A DNA stretch of 64,000 nucleotides, from the NCBI RefSeq assembly GCF_010389155.1, contig NC_057765.1, positions 28,150,980 through 28,214,979 on the forward strand, read 5' to 3'. The stretch comes from Erigeron canadensis. Lineage: Eukaryota; Streptophyta; Magnoliopsida; Asterales; Asteraceae. Of this stretch, positions 11,301-22,245 are shown in pieces; the first letter of the stretch is position 1, and every line of letters starts with the position of its first letter. The notes beneath the pieces were generated by a model. It had not been told where the DNA came from, made no database searches, and saw only the letters and a list, made by a program, of their open reading frames with translations. The translations under genes and the position numbers were made by a program.

Positions 11301-12504
11301 GGAAGTTTTTTATGCAATGCTTATGTTTTCTTTGTACAAGGGCACACGAATGTAAGTTTTATCTTTTTATTAATTTAAGTATAATTTTATATTTAATAAC
11401 CAAAAATGATTTTAATCCCTTAACACTTGTTTTAACTTTCTTTTTTTATTTAATAATAGGGATGTAGTTTTCAAAAGCGACAAATTTTTTGAAACGCCAG
11501 GCGTCATATGTTTCAGTGTTTTGAACCTGGAAAACATATTCAAAGAGAGATTGTAAATTGTTGGGCATCAGTATTGAATTTCCAAGAACAATCGATGAAA
11601 AAAGAAGGAATAAAGAGATTGTTTTTCCCAACTCATATTTTTGTAAGTTTTTTGTACTTTTTTTGCATTATATAACTTGTTATTCATTGTCTATATTTTA
11701 TTGTAATTACGTACTTTTTAAAATGCAGTCAGATGAGTTCTTTTTAGAAGATAATTCTATGGACGACAAAGAACGTTTTATGCTTTTCAGTAGTAGTTGG
11801 TCGTTCTTCTTTTACAATGTTGAACATTTAAAGTCATTGAAAGGAATTGATTTGGTATGTTTCACTTATTTTAATTTTATATTTTTTAATTTCAGTTTCT
11901 TGAATTTAATTTCTACTTTCATATGTTGTCAGGTGTTCTTCACAATTTGTTTTTCAGAAGATTTTTATTTGTTTGTTTATGACATAAGATGGAAACCAGC
12001 ATTTCATGTTATAGACAACAACATTCCAGGGAAAAAATTTGAAGAAAAATACAGAAAGACTATAGAGATTGTGGTAACTATTGTTAAGTACTCATGTTTT
12101 GTTTTCATTTTATATAAATTTTTCCTGATTATTTTTATTGTATTTGCACAGCATAACCTTTTCTGCAGATTAAGTCACTTAAAGCCAAGCAGCTCAGAAT
12201 AAAATGGAATACAAAGAAGAATTCGATTGATTCTGGCATATTTCTAATGCGTCACATGGAATGTTATCATTCACAAATTCTAAAGAATTGGGACTGTTCA
12301 ATTCCAAAAGAATCTGAAGGACAAGAAAATGTGTTGTTCAATTTGAGATTTAGGTACATTGAAACGATACTGCGACATAGAGCTAACAATTTGAAAACAT
12401 TAATGGAAGAAGAGGTAGTATCGTATGGAGCTGAACATAGCAAAAGACACATAAGAGAACTATATCTTGGTTTCAGATCCAAGTATCTGAAAGAAAAGAG
12501 GTGA
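8372..12504 (+). pseudogene. Ulp1-like cysteine protease, copy B: complete exon set but inactivated
   Basis: The exons parallel copy C: 8372-8450, 9099-9910, 10006-10182, 10624-11351, 11460 to about 11640, 11729-11854, 11933-12073 and 12152-12504. Exon 2 carries the family's N-terminal domain (GLGSLLGFSI...KMNFLMVFYNTMI), exon 4 an acidic stretch, and exons 6-8 the protease domain. Lesions are an in-frame TAA at 9152-9154, a frameshift in exon 5 near 11495, and an indel in exon 8 near 12170-12190 that shifts the frame. The catalytic His is Asp (SEDFYLF) and the catalytic Cys is Ser (IDSGIFLMRHMECY), so the product would lack activity even if made. The start was chosen by match to exon 1 of copy C. 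Introns carry the dyads; exons do not. Confidence 0.75.
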
Positions 12505-13655
12505 AGTTTGTGATTTGTGTAGAAACTGGTTTGAAGTAATGGAAACTTTGAAAAAAGTATGTATTGTTTATAAAGTTTTGAATTAATGGAAACTTTGAAA
12601 AAACTATATATTGGTTTGAGATCCAAGTATCTGAATTTATTTCTTTTTATAGGTTTCTGTATAAAATAAGTTACATACAAAGAAACTAATACAAAATCAA
12701 AAATGATTTAAAGTATGAAGTGTGATATTCAAAATCAAAAATGATTTTAGGTATGCATGGGGGAAAACATATATAGAAAATCATATATGATTTTATTTAT
12801 AAATATAGACAAAAAAAATGATTTCGATAACATTAATCCTACTCAAAATCTTATATGATTTTAGTGGTAATTAGTCAACCATGTATATCAAATCATATAT
12901 GATTTTGTGTAGTAAATTTTTGTTAACTTCCATCTCATTCATAAAAAAACAATACGAAATCAAAAATGATTTTACACATAAATTAGAGGAAAACTTTAGA
13001 AACTCATTTATGATTTTAAACATAGTTTGAATTATTTATACGAAATCATATTTGATTTTATTCATACTTATACATAATCATGTTTGATTTTATTCATATT
13101 TATACATAATCATATATGATTTTTATTTTATTCAACAAACAATGTCAAAAAACGTTATAAAATCTTATTTAATTTTGGTATGCAGTGTTAAAAAACTACT
13201 ATACGAAGTCATATTTAATTTATCAAAAAAACATATCATGAAAATTATGTAAAACTAAATTTGATATTTCACATAAAGTTTCTAAAACTATACAAAATCA
13301 TATATGATTTTACGCATGAATTTGGATTCTATATTACTAAAATATTCAAAATCAATTATGATTTTTTACACGCTTAGGTTTTAGTTGTGAAATTAGTGAA
13401 ATTACATAATTACCCCTAAAATAATACAAAATCAATTATGATTTTGGATTCACATAAACACTATAGTAAGTGGTATTTATGTAATTTAGTATACAATATG
13501 ATTGATTTTTCTCTGATAGTAAGATTTTATTTTCTTTTCTCATTTCTAGAAATACTTAAAAACTGAATCTCAGTTTCATGTTCTTCAAAATACGAAAACT
13601 GCTGTATGTGACAGTTCTTCCTCATCATTTCAAGAGAATTATTAAATATTATATT
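12505..13655. repeat. Dyad-rich spacer between copies B and C
   Basis: No gene is seen. Exact ATCATATATGAT cores occur near 12780, 12891, 13109 and 13299, with several AAAA-centred versions. Part of the 220-bp module recurs at 12890-13020. The last 250 bp before copy C are unlike the leader of copy B. Confidence 0.7.
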
Positions 13656-16600
13656 ATGTCAAAGGTTTTATCATCTTACTCTAAACGCAAAAACATCATT
13701 GAAAAATCTGAAGATTTCATACCTATAAACTGTACTGCAGATTCAGGTAAATTGAATGTTCTATATTCTTTTTGTTTTTTCTAAATTATTACATGTTACT
13801 TGTTAGTGTATTATATAATGAAGATTTTTCTAGGTTTTTTTTTTTTAAGTTAATATTATATTTCTTTATGATTTTTTGATATTTGATTCGAATTTTATTT
13901 ATTATATAGATGTGTAATTATTGATGATACTTTGATAGAAATACGGATATAAAGTTTTTGTGAATTATATTTGATTTAATTATTGTGTAACTTTTTTTCG
14001 CAGAAGTTACACATGAATCGTTATATCCGTCTCCTCCGAAATCAAATAAGAGGACTAGGGTTTCTAAAAAATCTCCTAAGATTGATGATAGTCAACTTTT
14101 TACAAAACCTTTCTTATCTTCTGTAAAGCGATTCTCACCTAAAAATAATACAACTAAAGGTTCGAAAAGACATATGAAATTCACAACTAAGCCGAAACCA
14201 TTAGCTGCTGTAATGACAGCTCTTAATCAAATACAGAAGAAAGCTGTATGTGATTTAGGTTTTGGTTCATTAATAGGTTTTGATATAATTGATCTACCAT
14301 TGGATCTTTTGTTCTATGTTGTTGACTCATTCGATAAGGACGAAATGCTGATAAGGACATCAAAAGGTGAGATCAAATGTGATCGTGATGCTGTATTTGA
14401 TGTATTTGGAATTGCTGGTGGAAAAGTTGACATTAAGTCTTTGGACAAAGTGAGTGATTCTTTTGTTAAAGAGTGGTGTAATCAATTTGGTAATGTGAGA
14501 GATATTACAATGTCTGAAATTGAATCGGCAATCACTAATTCAAATGGCGCAACTGATGAATTTTTTAAGATGAATTTCTTAATGCTCTTTGCCAATACAA
14601 TGATAGGATGCGAAACCAGTGGTCTTGTTAAGTATGATGTTTTGGAACATATATCAAGTAAAACAGTTATTTCTGACATAGATTGGATTGGTTTTTTGCT
14701 GAATGAATTACAAAAGAGTAAAAATAATTGGAACAGAGAGAGTGCTGCAACAAATCCAAATGCTGGTCCATCTACCTTCTTAACTGTAAGTTTATTTTGT
14801 TATCCATATTGTATTTGTGTTTTTTGACACTGAAACTTTTCATTGTGTTACTTTTATTTAGCTGCTTTATCTTGACCGTACAAAAACTGAAGGGCTACCT
14901 GTTTGTCGACAACGACCTATATTCAAAAGTTGGACTCCTTTTTTAAAATATCGTGCAGAAAGAGAGAATGCTTTTGAAGATTTTGGTTCAACGGAACATT
15001 TGTTGGCTTTTGGAAAAAAGGTACACTCTATTCTTAAAATCATTTTTGATCTTTAATATGTTTCTTTGTATAGATATCACAATGTACAAGTAACATCATT
15101 TTTGATCTTTAATATATTTGTTTATATAGATATCACAATGTACACGTAAAATAATTTTTGATTATGAATAAATTTCTTTCTATTGAAACCATTTCTAGGT
15201 GTAAAATCATTTCTGATTTTAAATAGTTTTCTTATCAATTAATTTTGTAGGATTGTTTAACATTAATTGATTATAAGCTAGATGCTATAATTGAGATGAA
15301 GTTGTTGTTGTTGGATATAATCAAAGAATTCAAATCAAATTATGGAGATGATGCCAGCTTGCAAAAGGTATACTGGAAGATCAATGATGTTTTTTCTGTG
15401 AAGGAGTTTTTAGCTAAAGAAGGAGAAGATGTGGATCTGTATGTGACTAATATATTGGACAGAGAAGGAATTGGAAACGATAATGAACTTGAGTTTAAAA
15501 AAGAAAACCATGGTGCAACCTTAAATAGGAAAAAAATTGACAATATGAGTCAAGAATATGAAGTTGAAGTTAATCTTGGTTCCGATGAAGCAGATTTTGA
15601 ATTTGAAAATGAATATGAATCTGAAAATCAGAATAACCGGAATCAAGAAGACTGCGAAAATAATGTTCGGAATGAATTATTTCAAGATTCAGGTTGTAAT
15701 GAAATTGGTAAGAAGTCAATTGTTAAGAAGAATGATCAAGAAGAAGAAAAATTTTTACAGTGGTTGGAAGAAAATAAAGATGAATTTTTTGAAACTATGA
15801 ACAGACTTTCATTGGAAATCAAGAAAAAGAATCAATCAGAAAATAAAAAAGAAGAAAATAAGGATGTTGTAAACTTGTCCCATCCAACATTCCAACTATT
15901 ATCTCAGTTTTCTTTAAACTCGCCGTTGAATAATCCTCTAGAAGTTGCTGCCCCTGTCATAAAATCTCCATATGTTAATAGGAGGTTTCTCCCTACCTCT
16001 ACACGTATAGTTTATTCTGAACTAGTGGTTGCGTTGAATATGTTTTCTTCAATTACACAAGAGGACAGTTTTTGGTAAGTTTCGTTTAGATAAATTAATT
16101 GTTGACTAGATAAATTTTTGTTGAGTAGCTAAACTTTTACCTTGTTTACTTTTCTTACAGTAAAATTGTTTTCAAAACTAACGGTGTATATGGAAATCCG
16201 TTTGGAATGGCATATATGTTTCAATCGTTAGCCCCTGGATCATATATAGAAGCTCCAGTTGTTGATTGCTGGTCAGGAATACTGAATTATGAAGAAAGAT
16301 TCAAGGATCAATATTCACCAAGAAGGGTATTTCTTACTACATGTATTTTTGTAAGTTGTAACGTTTAATTATTTATCTATTAATCAATATTAAAAGTTTT
16401 ATATTATATAAAGTTAAAACTCTTTGATTTTTTAATTCAACAGACACATGAACTATTTGATGAGCATTCTAAGAAAAATAAGGATGTGCTTCACCAGATT
16501 TTTAAGTCTAATTTGGAGAACTTTTTTAATAATGATCCTGATGTACTGTCATTTAGAGAAGTCGATATGGTATGATACAGATTTGTGTCTCTCCATTCAT

Positions 16601-17287
16601 TTGAATTTGATTTTTCTTAATTGTTTATCTAACTTATTTTGTTTTTGCTTTAAACTATGAAATAGATATTTATCCCAATCTGTCGTGGGCAACATTTTTA
16701 TCTTCTGGTTCTGGAGATAACAGATGATTTAAATGGCTTTCATATTATCGACAATATCACTTCAACTTCCGATTTCAAAGACAAATATGAGAACGTGTGT
16801 GATACCGTGGTATGTACAAATCAAATCAACTCTCTTTTATTTAATTTTATAAAATTAGCTAAATTTGCTTTTGATATTTGCATAGCTTTATCACTTCTCA
16901 AGGCATTTCAAGAATGTGAATCATCCATTGTCAAATATTGTTGACTTATACCAAGCAGAACAACTAGATCTTCAATGGCATACAGAAAATAACAATGTTG
17001 ATTGTGGTGTTTTTCTTATGCGACATATGGAATGTTTTATTGGTCAACAATCAAAAAATTGGAATTGTGGTATTCCAGTCGAATCCAAGGATCAGCTTGA
17101 AGTACTTGTGAAGTTGAGAATAAAGTATGCCGCAAAGATGTTGACACATGACATTAACACTGAAGCGACAAAAATACTTGAGGATGGAAATAAGTATAAA
17201 AGCATGTATAGCATTAAGGAAATAAAAGAGAACTATCTAAGAACAAGAGATTATAGGGTTCGTCGTGTATATGGAAATAGTTTGTGA
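13656..17287 (+). CDS. Ulp1-like cysteine protease (C48 type), copy C, intact, 905 aa
   Basis: Eight exons join in frame with GT-AG borders: 13656-13746, 14004-14785, 14862-15020, 15251-16074, 16161-16350, 16444-16569, 16666-16809 and 16886-17287 (2718 nt including stop). Residues about 60-100 are basic. About 75-345 form the conserved N-terminal domain found in plant transposon-associated Ulp1 proteins (LGFGSLIGFDI, CDRDAVFDVFGI, FFKMNFLMLFANTMIG, LLYLDRT). Residues 345-600 are acidic and low in complexity. The C-terminal protease domain has His734 (GQHFYLLV), Asp753 (IIDN) and Cys812 (VDCGVFLMRHMECF). The position six before Cys, Gln in canonical Ulp1, is Glu. The family cleaves SUMO precursors or conjugates; the substrate here is unknown. 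Such genes are often carried by Mutator-like elements. The intron at 15021-15250 contains dyads. Confidence 0.8.
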
Positions 17288-18039
17288 AATAAAGTTATAT
17301 AATCTGTTGTGAAACAAATATGATAACAATGTTATATTTATGTATTTCAGCAATAGAAAATGAAATATAATTTATATTTATGATTTTGTATAAGTTGTAT
17401 ACGTAGAATCATTTTTGATTTTGAATAGTTGATCTTGTATAAGTTATGATTGTGTATGGAAAGCATATAGAAAATCATATATGATTCTAAACAATGATTT
17501 TAAATATTTTTCTTTGTAATAACATCAAATATGATTTTGTATGGGTATGTCACAATGTATGCTTAAAATCATTTATGATTATGAATAAGTTTCAATGTAA
17601 GAAACTGATTTCATTTCGTCACATTGTGCTATACAGAATCATAAATAATTTTCTATAACTATTACCCATGTATACGTAGAATCATTTTTGATTTTGAATA
17701 GTTGATCTTGTATAAGTTATGATTGTGTATGGAAAGCATATAGAAAATCATATATGATTCTAAACAATGATTTTAAATATTTTTCTTTGTAATAACATCA
17801 AATATGATTTTGTATGGGTATGTCACAATGTATGCTTAAAATCATTTATGATTATGAATAAGTTTCAATGTAAGAAACTGATTTACATAATCATATATGA
17901 TTTTCAATAGTTGATCTTGTATAAGTTATGATTTTACATAATCAAATATGATTTTACAAATACAGATACATAAAAACAAATCTCTAAGATCTATATACAT
18001 AATCAAATATGATTATGAACATTAAAATAAAAAAAAACC
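17288..18039. repeat. Dyad-rich 3' flank of copy C with two 273-bp tandem units
   Basis: No gene is seen. The 272-bp unit of 5363-6110 is present again in about two copies (landmark CAAATATGATTTTGTATGGG at 17526 and 17799, 273 bp apart). Exact dyad cores lie near 17475, 17747 and 17888. Beyond about 18100 no further dyads were found. Confidence 0.75.
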
Positions 18040-18580
18040 ATAAAACTTACAAAAATATACAAAATCATTTTTGATTCTACACATAAACTAAATAACACTA
18101 TATAATCACTTGATTCAAACAATAAAATTAGAAATGAAAAAACAAAACATAAAAAAATTAACTAAAAACCTAAAAAATCATACAAAATGAAAAAAAAATA
18201 AAAAAAATTATGAATAAATAAAGAAATAGAGTAGATCGGATCATCATATCACTTTTCCGTTATCTATTTAATGAATTAGACGGAATTGCCGATGGAAATG
18301 ATAATCGCCAGTAGAAATAATTGCCGGAGACACATAATTAACAGATAGAGATAATCGACGGTAGAAAATAATGGCCAAAGAGACATGATAAACGGGTAGA
18401 AATGGCCGGAAAGAAAGAGAGAGCAATAGTGTATGTGTTTACTGTGTGAATCGCAGCTTTTAAGTGTGTGTTGGTGTTGGTTACTGTGTGCGTGTGTATT
18501 TTGGGAGGCGGAGGAAGAAGATAAAGGATGAAAGGTAATTTACGAAACTACCCTTCCGTGTATAATTTTAGTTGTAAGTT
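18040..18580 (-). pseudogene. Ulp1-like gene, copy D: inverted 5' fragment (leader, exon 1 remnant, part of intron 1)
   Basis: Read on the minus strand, 18580 to 18040 follows copy B from its leader (GGGTAGTTTCGTAAATTAC against GGGGTAGTATTGTATTTTTC), through an exon-1-like stretch that has lost its ATG, into intron 1 (T-rich run with TTTTTATGTTTTGTTTTTTC, then a TTTT-centred dyad). No later exon follows; the sequence passes into the 3' flank of copy C. It may be a rearranged fourth gene copy or the inverted end of a larger element. Confidence 0.6.
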
Positions 18581-18588
18581 AAATGCTA

Positions 18589-18637
18589 ATCTCAGCCATT
18601 GATTAGTTTGATCTAAGGGCTGAGATGCAGCCCTTTA
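18589..18637. repeat. Overlapping inverted repeats at the right border of the Ulp1 cluster
   Basis: ATCTCAGCC (18589-18597) and GGCTGAGAT (18618-18626) are exact inverted copies. CTAAGGGCTG (18613-18622) pairs with CAGCCCTTTAG (18628-18637) apart from one extra T. Such overlapping hairpins are common near transposon ends. They mark the place where dyads and Ulp1 homology have stopped. Confidence 0.5.
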
Positions 18638-19528
18638 GATGTATAGATAATTAGGGATTCATATGAACAAACCACTATATATATATATATATATCAGTTT
18701 TTTTAAAGAAGATTTAGATTGGTTAATAGATAAAAATTAAACATAGATATATTTTTTTTGAAAGGAAGATTTAGATTAGTTGATAGATATAAATTCAATG
18801 AGTTTTTTTTTTAATTTGTTAATTTTGGTTAATTCAAATAGGGTTGTGTCACAAACTCAATTAACCAAAATGGTGAAGATGATGAAGTGGGGTGGTGGAT
18901 CTCGGTTTTCCGACGACTTTTCCGGTGGTGCAAGATACTTGACCCGATTCAAAACCCATTTCCCATATACCTTATTAAACAACTCCTTTTAAATGGGAAT
19001 ATGCTTTAGTCGTCAGAGAAAAATGGTAGCCCAGATAAATACCATATGTCGGTCGACTGACTTGTCAGTTTTTGACTCGAAATGGCTGGCAGCTAAGGTT
19101 GGAAGTACAAACACCACATATAGCATGGTATGTTAGTTCAATCTTCACTGGTAGGTTTAGTATTTTATTTCTTTTATGGTTCAACGTGATGGTGTATACA
19201 AATATAGTTACTTGAGCCTCATTTAATCATGTATTACATCACTGTAAAGTGTAAATTGTGTTTACAAATATGTATATGTGTATTAATTTAGTCATTTATT
19301 CATTAGTGATGAATTGCTGTATGGGAAGTATATGTATATGTGTATGATATTACTGGTAGGTTTGTTGTACTGTTGGATTTAAAAGGAAAAAGAGAATGGT
19401 AATGGTGATGGTGGGTTTGTTGTACTGTTGGATTTTAAAGGAAAAAGAGAATGGTAATGGTGAATGGTGATGGCTAGAAAAAGGAACAAGAAAGAGAAGG
19501 AGGAGGAGAAGAAAGGAGTTTTATATTA
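18638..19528. other. Intergenic stretch, no gene recognised
   Basis: AT-rich, with a short (TA)n run near 18680. A 41-codon frame starting at about 18870 (MVKMMKWGGGS...) has no recognisable relative. At 19359-19470 a 55-bp unit is repeated twice in tandem (TTTGTTGTACTGTTGGATTT). Confidence 0.5.
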
Positions 19529-19734
19529 TTATCACAAATAGTCCCTGTATTTATGAAATGGACGATTATATCCTCACGTGGTATGCACGTGAGGGGTTTA
19601 ACGTAATAAAAGTGACGGCTGTTTGGGGTAGGGACCGTTGACAATGAAAATGAAAAGTACAGGGACATCCAATGATAAAAAAAACACACGGATGAAAATG
19701 CTAATCGAGCAAACCACAGGGACGATTTGTGACA
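19529..19734. mobile_element. MITE-like element with short terminal inverted repeats
   Basis: The ends TTATCACAAATAGTCCCTG and CAGGGACGATTTGTGACAA are inverted copies with few mismatches. The interior has no coding capacity and contains the palindrome CACGTGGTATGCACGTG. The termini resemble the TGGTCCCTG ends of the foldback element at 36036-37846, so both may belong to the same broad Mutator-like group. Confidence 0.5.
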
Positions 19735-20182
19735 ATTTCTCTATTTTTTAAATTATACAATCATGTAACAACAAATGAAATCAAATAATAAATTATATAA
19801 AATATATCAAATAATAAATTATATAAAATATACTTTATAAATAAATCATTAACATAAGTTCAATTTCAATGCATAAAGCAAAACTGAAAGAGTTAATTTA
19901 AAAAACTGCATAATCTATTAAATTTGAGTAAAAAATTAGATTTTTATTTATTTAATAAGTAAAAAGTAACATAAGATTTTTTTAAATTCAAAAGATAAAA
20001 AAATGACCATATCATATTTAATTCAATGTTAAAATAATTTGATATAATCGATATGTTAATATTATTCATTTATTCTAGATATTAACTTAAATAAGTACGC
20101 GACTAAGTAAAAAATTTGAAAGTTCTTATTAATCATATAACTCTTAAATAATTAATTCGACTAAGTATTTCCTTTAAATAAT
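19735..20182. other. Very AT-rich intergenic DNA
   Basis: No ORF, repeat end or RNA gene is recognised; long A/T runs dominate. Confidence 0.5.
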
Positions 20183-21170
20183 TGTAACACCCCACCGTTA
20201 GCGAAAATATTAGGTGTCATGAAAAGTACAACACGACATTAAATTACATTGACACTGCTAAATGAAGTTGATTATAATAAATATATTCCTAAAACATGAG
20301 TTCAAAGTCATAACAATGCTAGGATAGCTTATTACAAGTACTTCTATAAAGAAATAAACCAGGCGTGCAACATTAATGTCTGACAAAAGTAAAGGAGCTC
20401 TAGGCTCCAAAGTGTAGTCCTAGCATGAAAGTCCTTATCCCTGATTTGCATGAATACCTGAAAAGTATACTAAAACGTGTCTTCACAAAGGTTGATGAGT
20501 TCATAGGTTTTAATCAAAAAGTCTAGTCAAAAAAATAAGTCTTTGTCAATTCCTTAAATACGAACAAATAGTTGTTCAATATATAATGAGCAGAGTTAGA
20601 CCATGATAAGTCAAAGTGCTTAAAATCTCAAAGTACTCAAAGTCCCAATGCACACAATGTCCAAAGTACTCAATGCACCAAAGTACTCAAAGTCCGGTCT
20701 GACGGTACCTGTTTTAGTCCAAGTCTCCAAAGCACACAATAAGTACGTCCCAATAAGCACATCTTAAGCACAACCATCAAGCACATAATCACACACATAG
20801 AATCAAGAACAAGCACATCATATGGCATAAGTAACTTTATACGTACCGGCTCAATATTGAACATAAACAGAAATCGACAAAACTGTTTAAAAGAATAAGT
20901 ATACTTTTCACACCAAAACTTGTAAAAAGATGGGCTACGAAACTCACCTAAAAGCATCACAAGTACAAGCACCCTAGAATCAACGAACAAAAACACGAAC
21001 AGTTAAATACACATGAAACACGTACACTTTGATCAATTCGATCGGGCACTCGCCATCTATTTTCATTGTTCAACTCTTTAACAACACGAAAAACCCATTG
21101 TTCAACATTTATCCAAAAGTCCTACACTGTCCACAAGTCACCCAGTAAGTACTTACTTAATTTTACACGT
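20183..21170 (-). repeat. Possible truncated gypsy-type LTR
   Basis: The segment opens with TGTAACACCCC, the common terminus of plant Ty3/gypsy LTRs (GGGGTGTTACA on the other strand), and contains degenerate repeats of CAAAGTACTCAAAGTCC and AAGCACA type. No opposite terminus or target duplication was found, so the right limit is approximate and the call weak. Confidence 0.3.
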
Positions 21171-21601
21171 TTATGTCCTATACTAATGTCTTAAGAAATA
21201 CCATTAACTTGCAGGTTGCAACTACTATTAATGAAATCCATAGTATGCCACAATAGCTAAAAATGAGAATCCTTCAAAAAAAAAAGTTTGATTGCTAAGG
21301 AAACTATCAGTCCAAGGATATGTTTGTCGTCACTTCAAGCATCTCTATACACAAGATGTAAGGCATGTTCATCGTCATCAATATGCCTAACATCAGATCT
21401 ATCAAAAAACAAAAGGAAAATTAGTGAATATATTTGAGTTATACTAGAACATTTATAATCACAATTACATAATTTACCATTGTCTTGAGAATTTGTATTT
21501 ACTTATAATTCATAGAAAAAGGAAGATTAGTTAATCAAAGTTATAATAGATGATTGCTAAAATGATAATTTAGATGAGATTTATACAGTATCCTGGACTT
21601 C

Positions 21602-21665
<64 letters not shown>

Positions 21666-22070
21666 TAAAAAAAAATAATAATAATAATAGCTAAATGCAC
21701 AGTTATATCATATTAAAAGATAGACTCAACATTGCTAAAAGCCCTAGAATACCTAATACTTTATTAGTTGATACAAGAGTAAGTATAATATATTCAATTG
21801 AAAATTAACACTACTTATTCCCAATTGTGACTTGATTATTTCTTGAAGCAAAGCAAATCGTACGGCCCTTCCAATTATTTTGTGTTTTTTATTTGACCCA
21901 ATTGATAAAAAAAGGATGGAACAAACATACTTACCTTCAAATCGTTGTTGAACCATTAAAAGGATTGTTTTTTCTTGATCGTAATCATTACTTGCCCATA
22001 CCAATATGCCGGAAGTTTGATGAGAAAATCTTAGATTTTGAGCTAAGTGTGAAAAGTTTTTAGAAAGAAT
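21171..22070. other. Intergenic DNA with an (AAT)n microsatellite at 21602-21689
   Basis: No gene is seen. The microsatellite has about 20 uninterrupted AAT units and then an interrupted tail. Short ORFs here have no recognisable content. Confidence 0.6.
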
Positions 22071-22245
22071 AATGTAAAACAAGTATTAACGTAAAATAAA
22101 TAGAACAAGATTTTGACCCTTAGATCATGGGTAAATTGATGCACCAAGATTCACGAAACAATTGATGCACGATGATTTTCAGTGAAGGGAAACCTATTAT
22201 TTTATTTGTTTTACTTTAATACTTGTTTTATTTTACCTAAAACCT
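22071..22245. mobile_element. MITE, family also present at 46461-46656
   Basis: The ends ATGTAAAACAAGTATTAACG and TACTTTAATACTTGTTTTAT are imperfect inverted repeats. The interior (GACCCTTAGATCATGG, ATTGATGCAC) matches the element at 46461-46656. An AT microsatellite follows. No coding capacity. Confidence 0.55.

Noticed and set aside
4320..18100. CRISPR-like array
   Set aside because: Spacing is irregular, repeats are very AT-rich palindromes in introns of a plant genome, and no cas genes are present.
4320..18100. Dyads as simple microsatellite expansion
   Set aside because: Copies are dispersed between unrelated sequence, with constant arms and the same 4-bp centre length; not a contiguous simple repeat.
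20670..20996. 109-codon minus-strand ORF
   Set aside because: Lies in repeat-rich putative LTR sequence; hydrophobic composition follows from the repeats.
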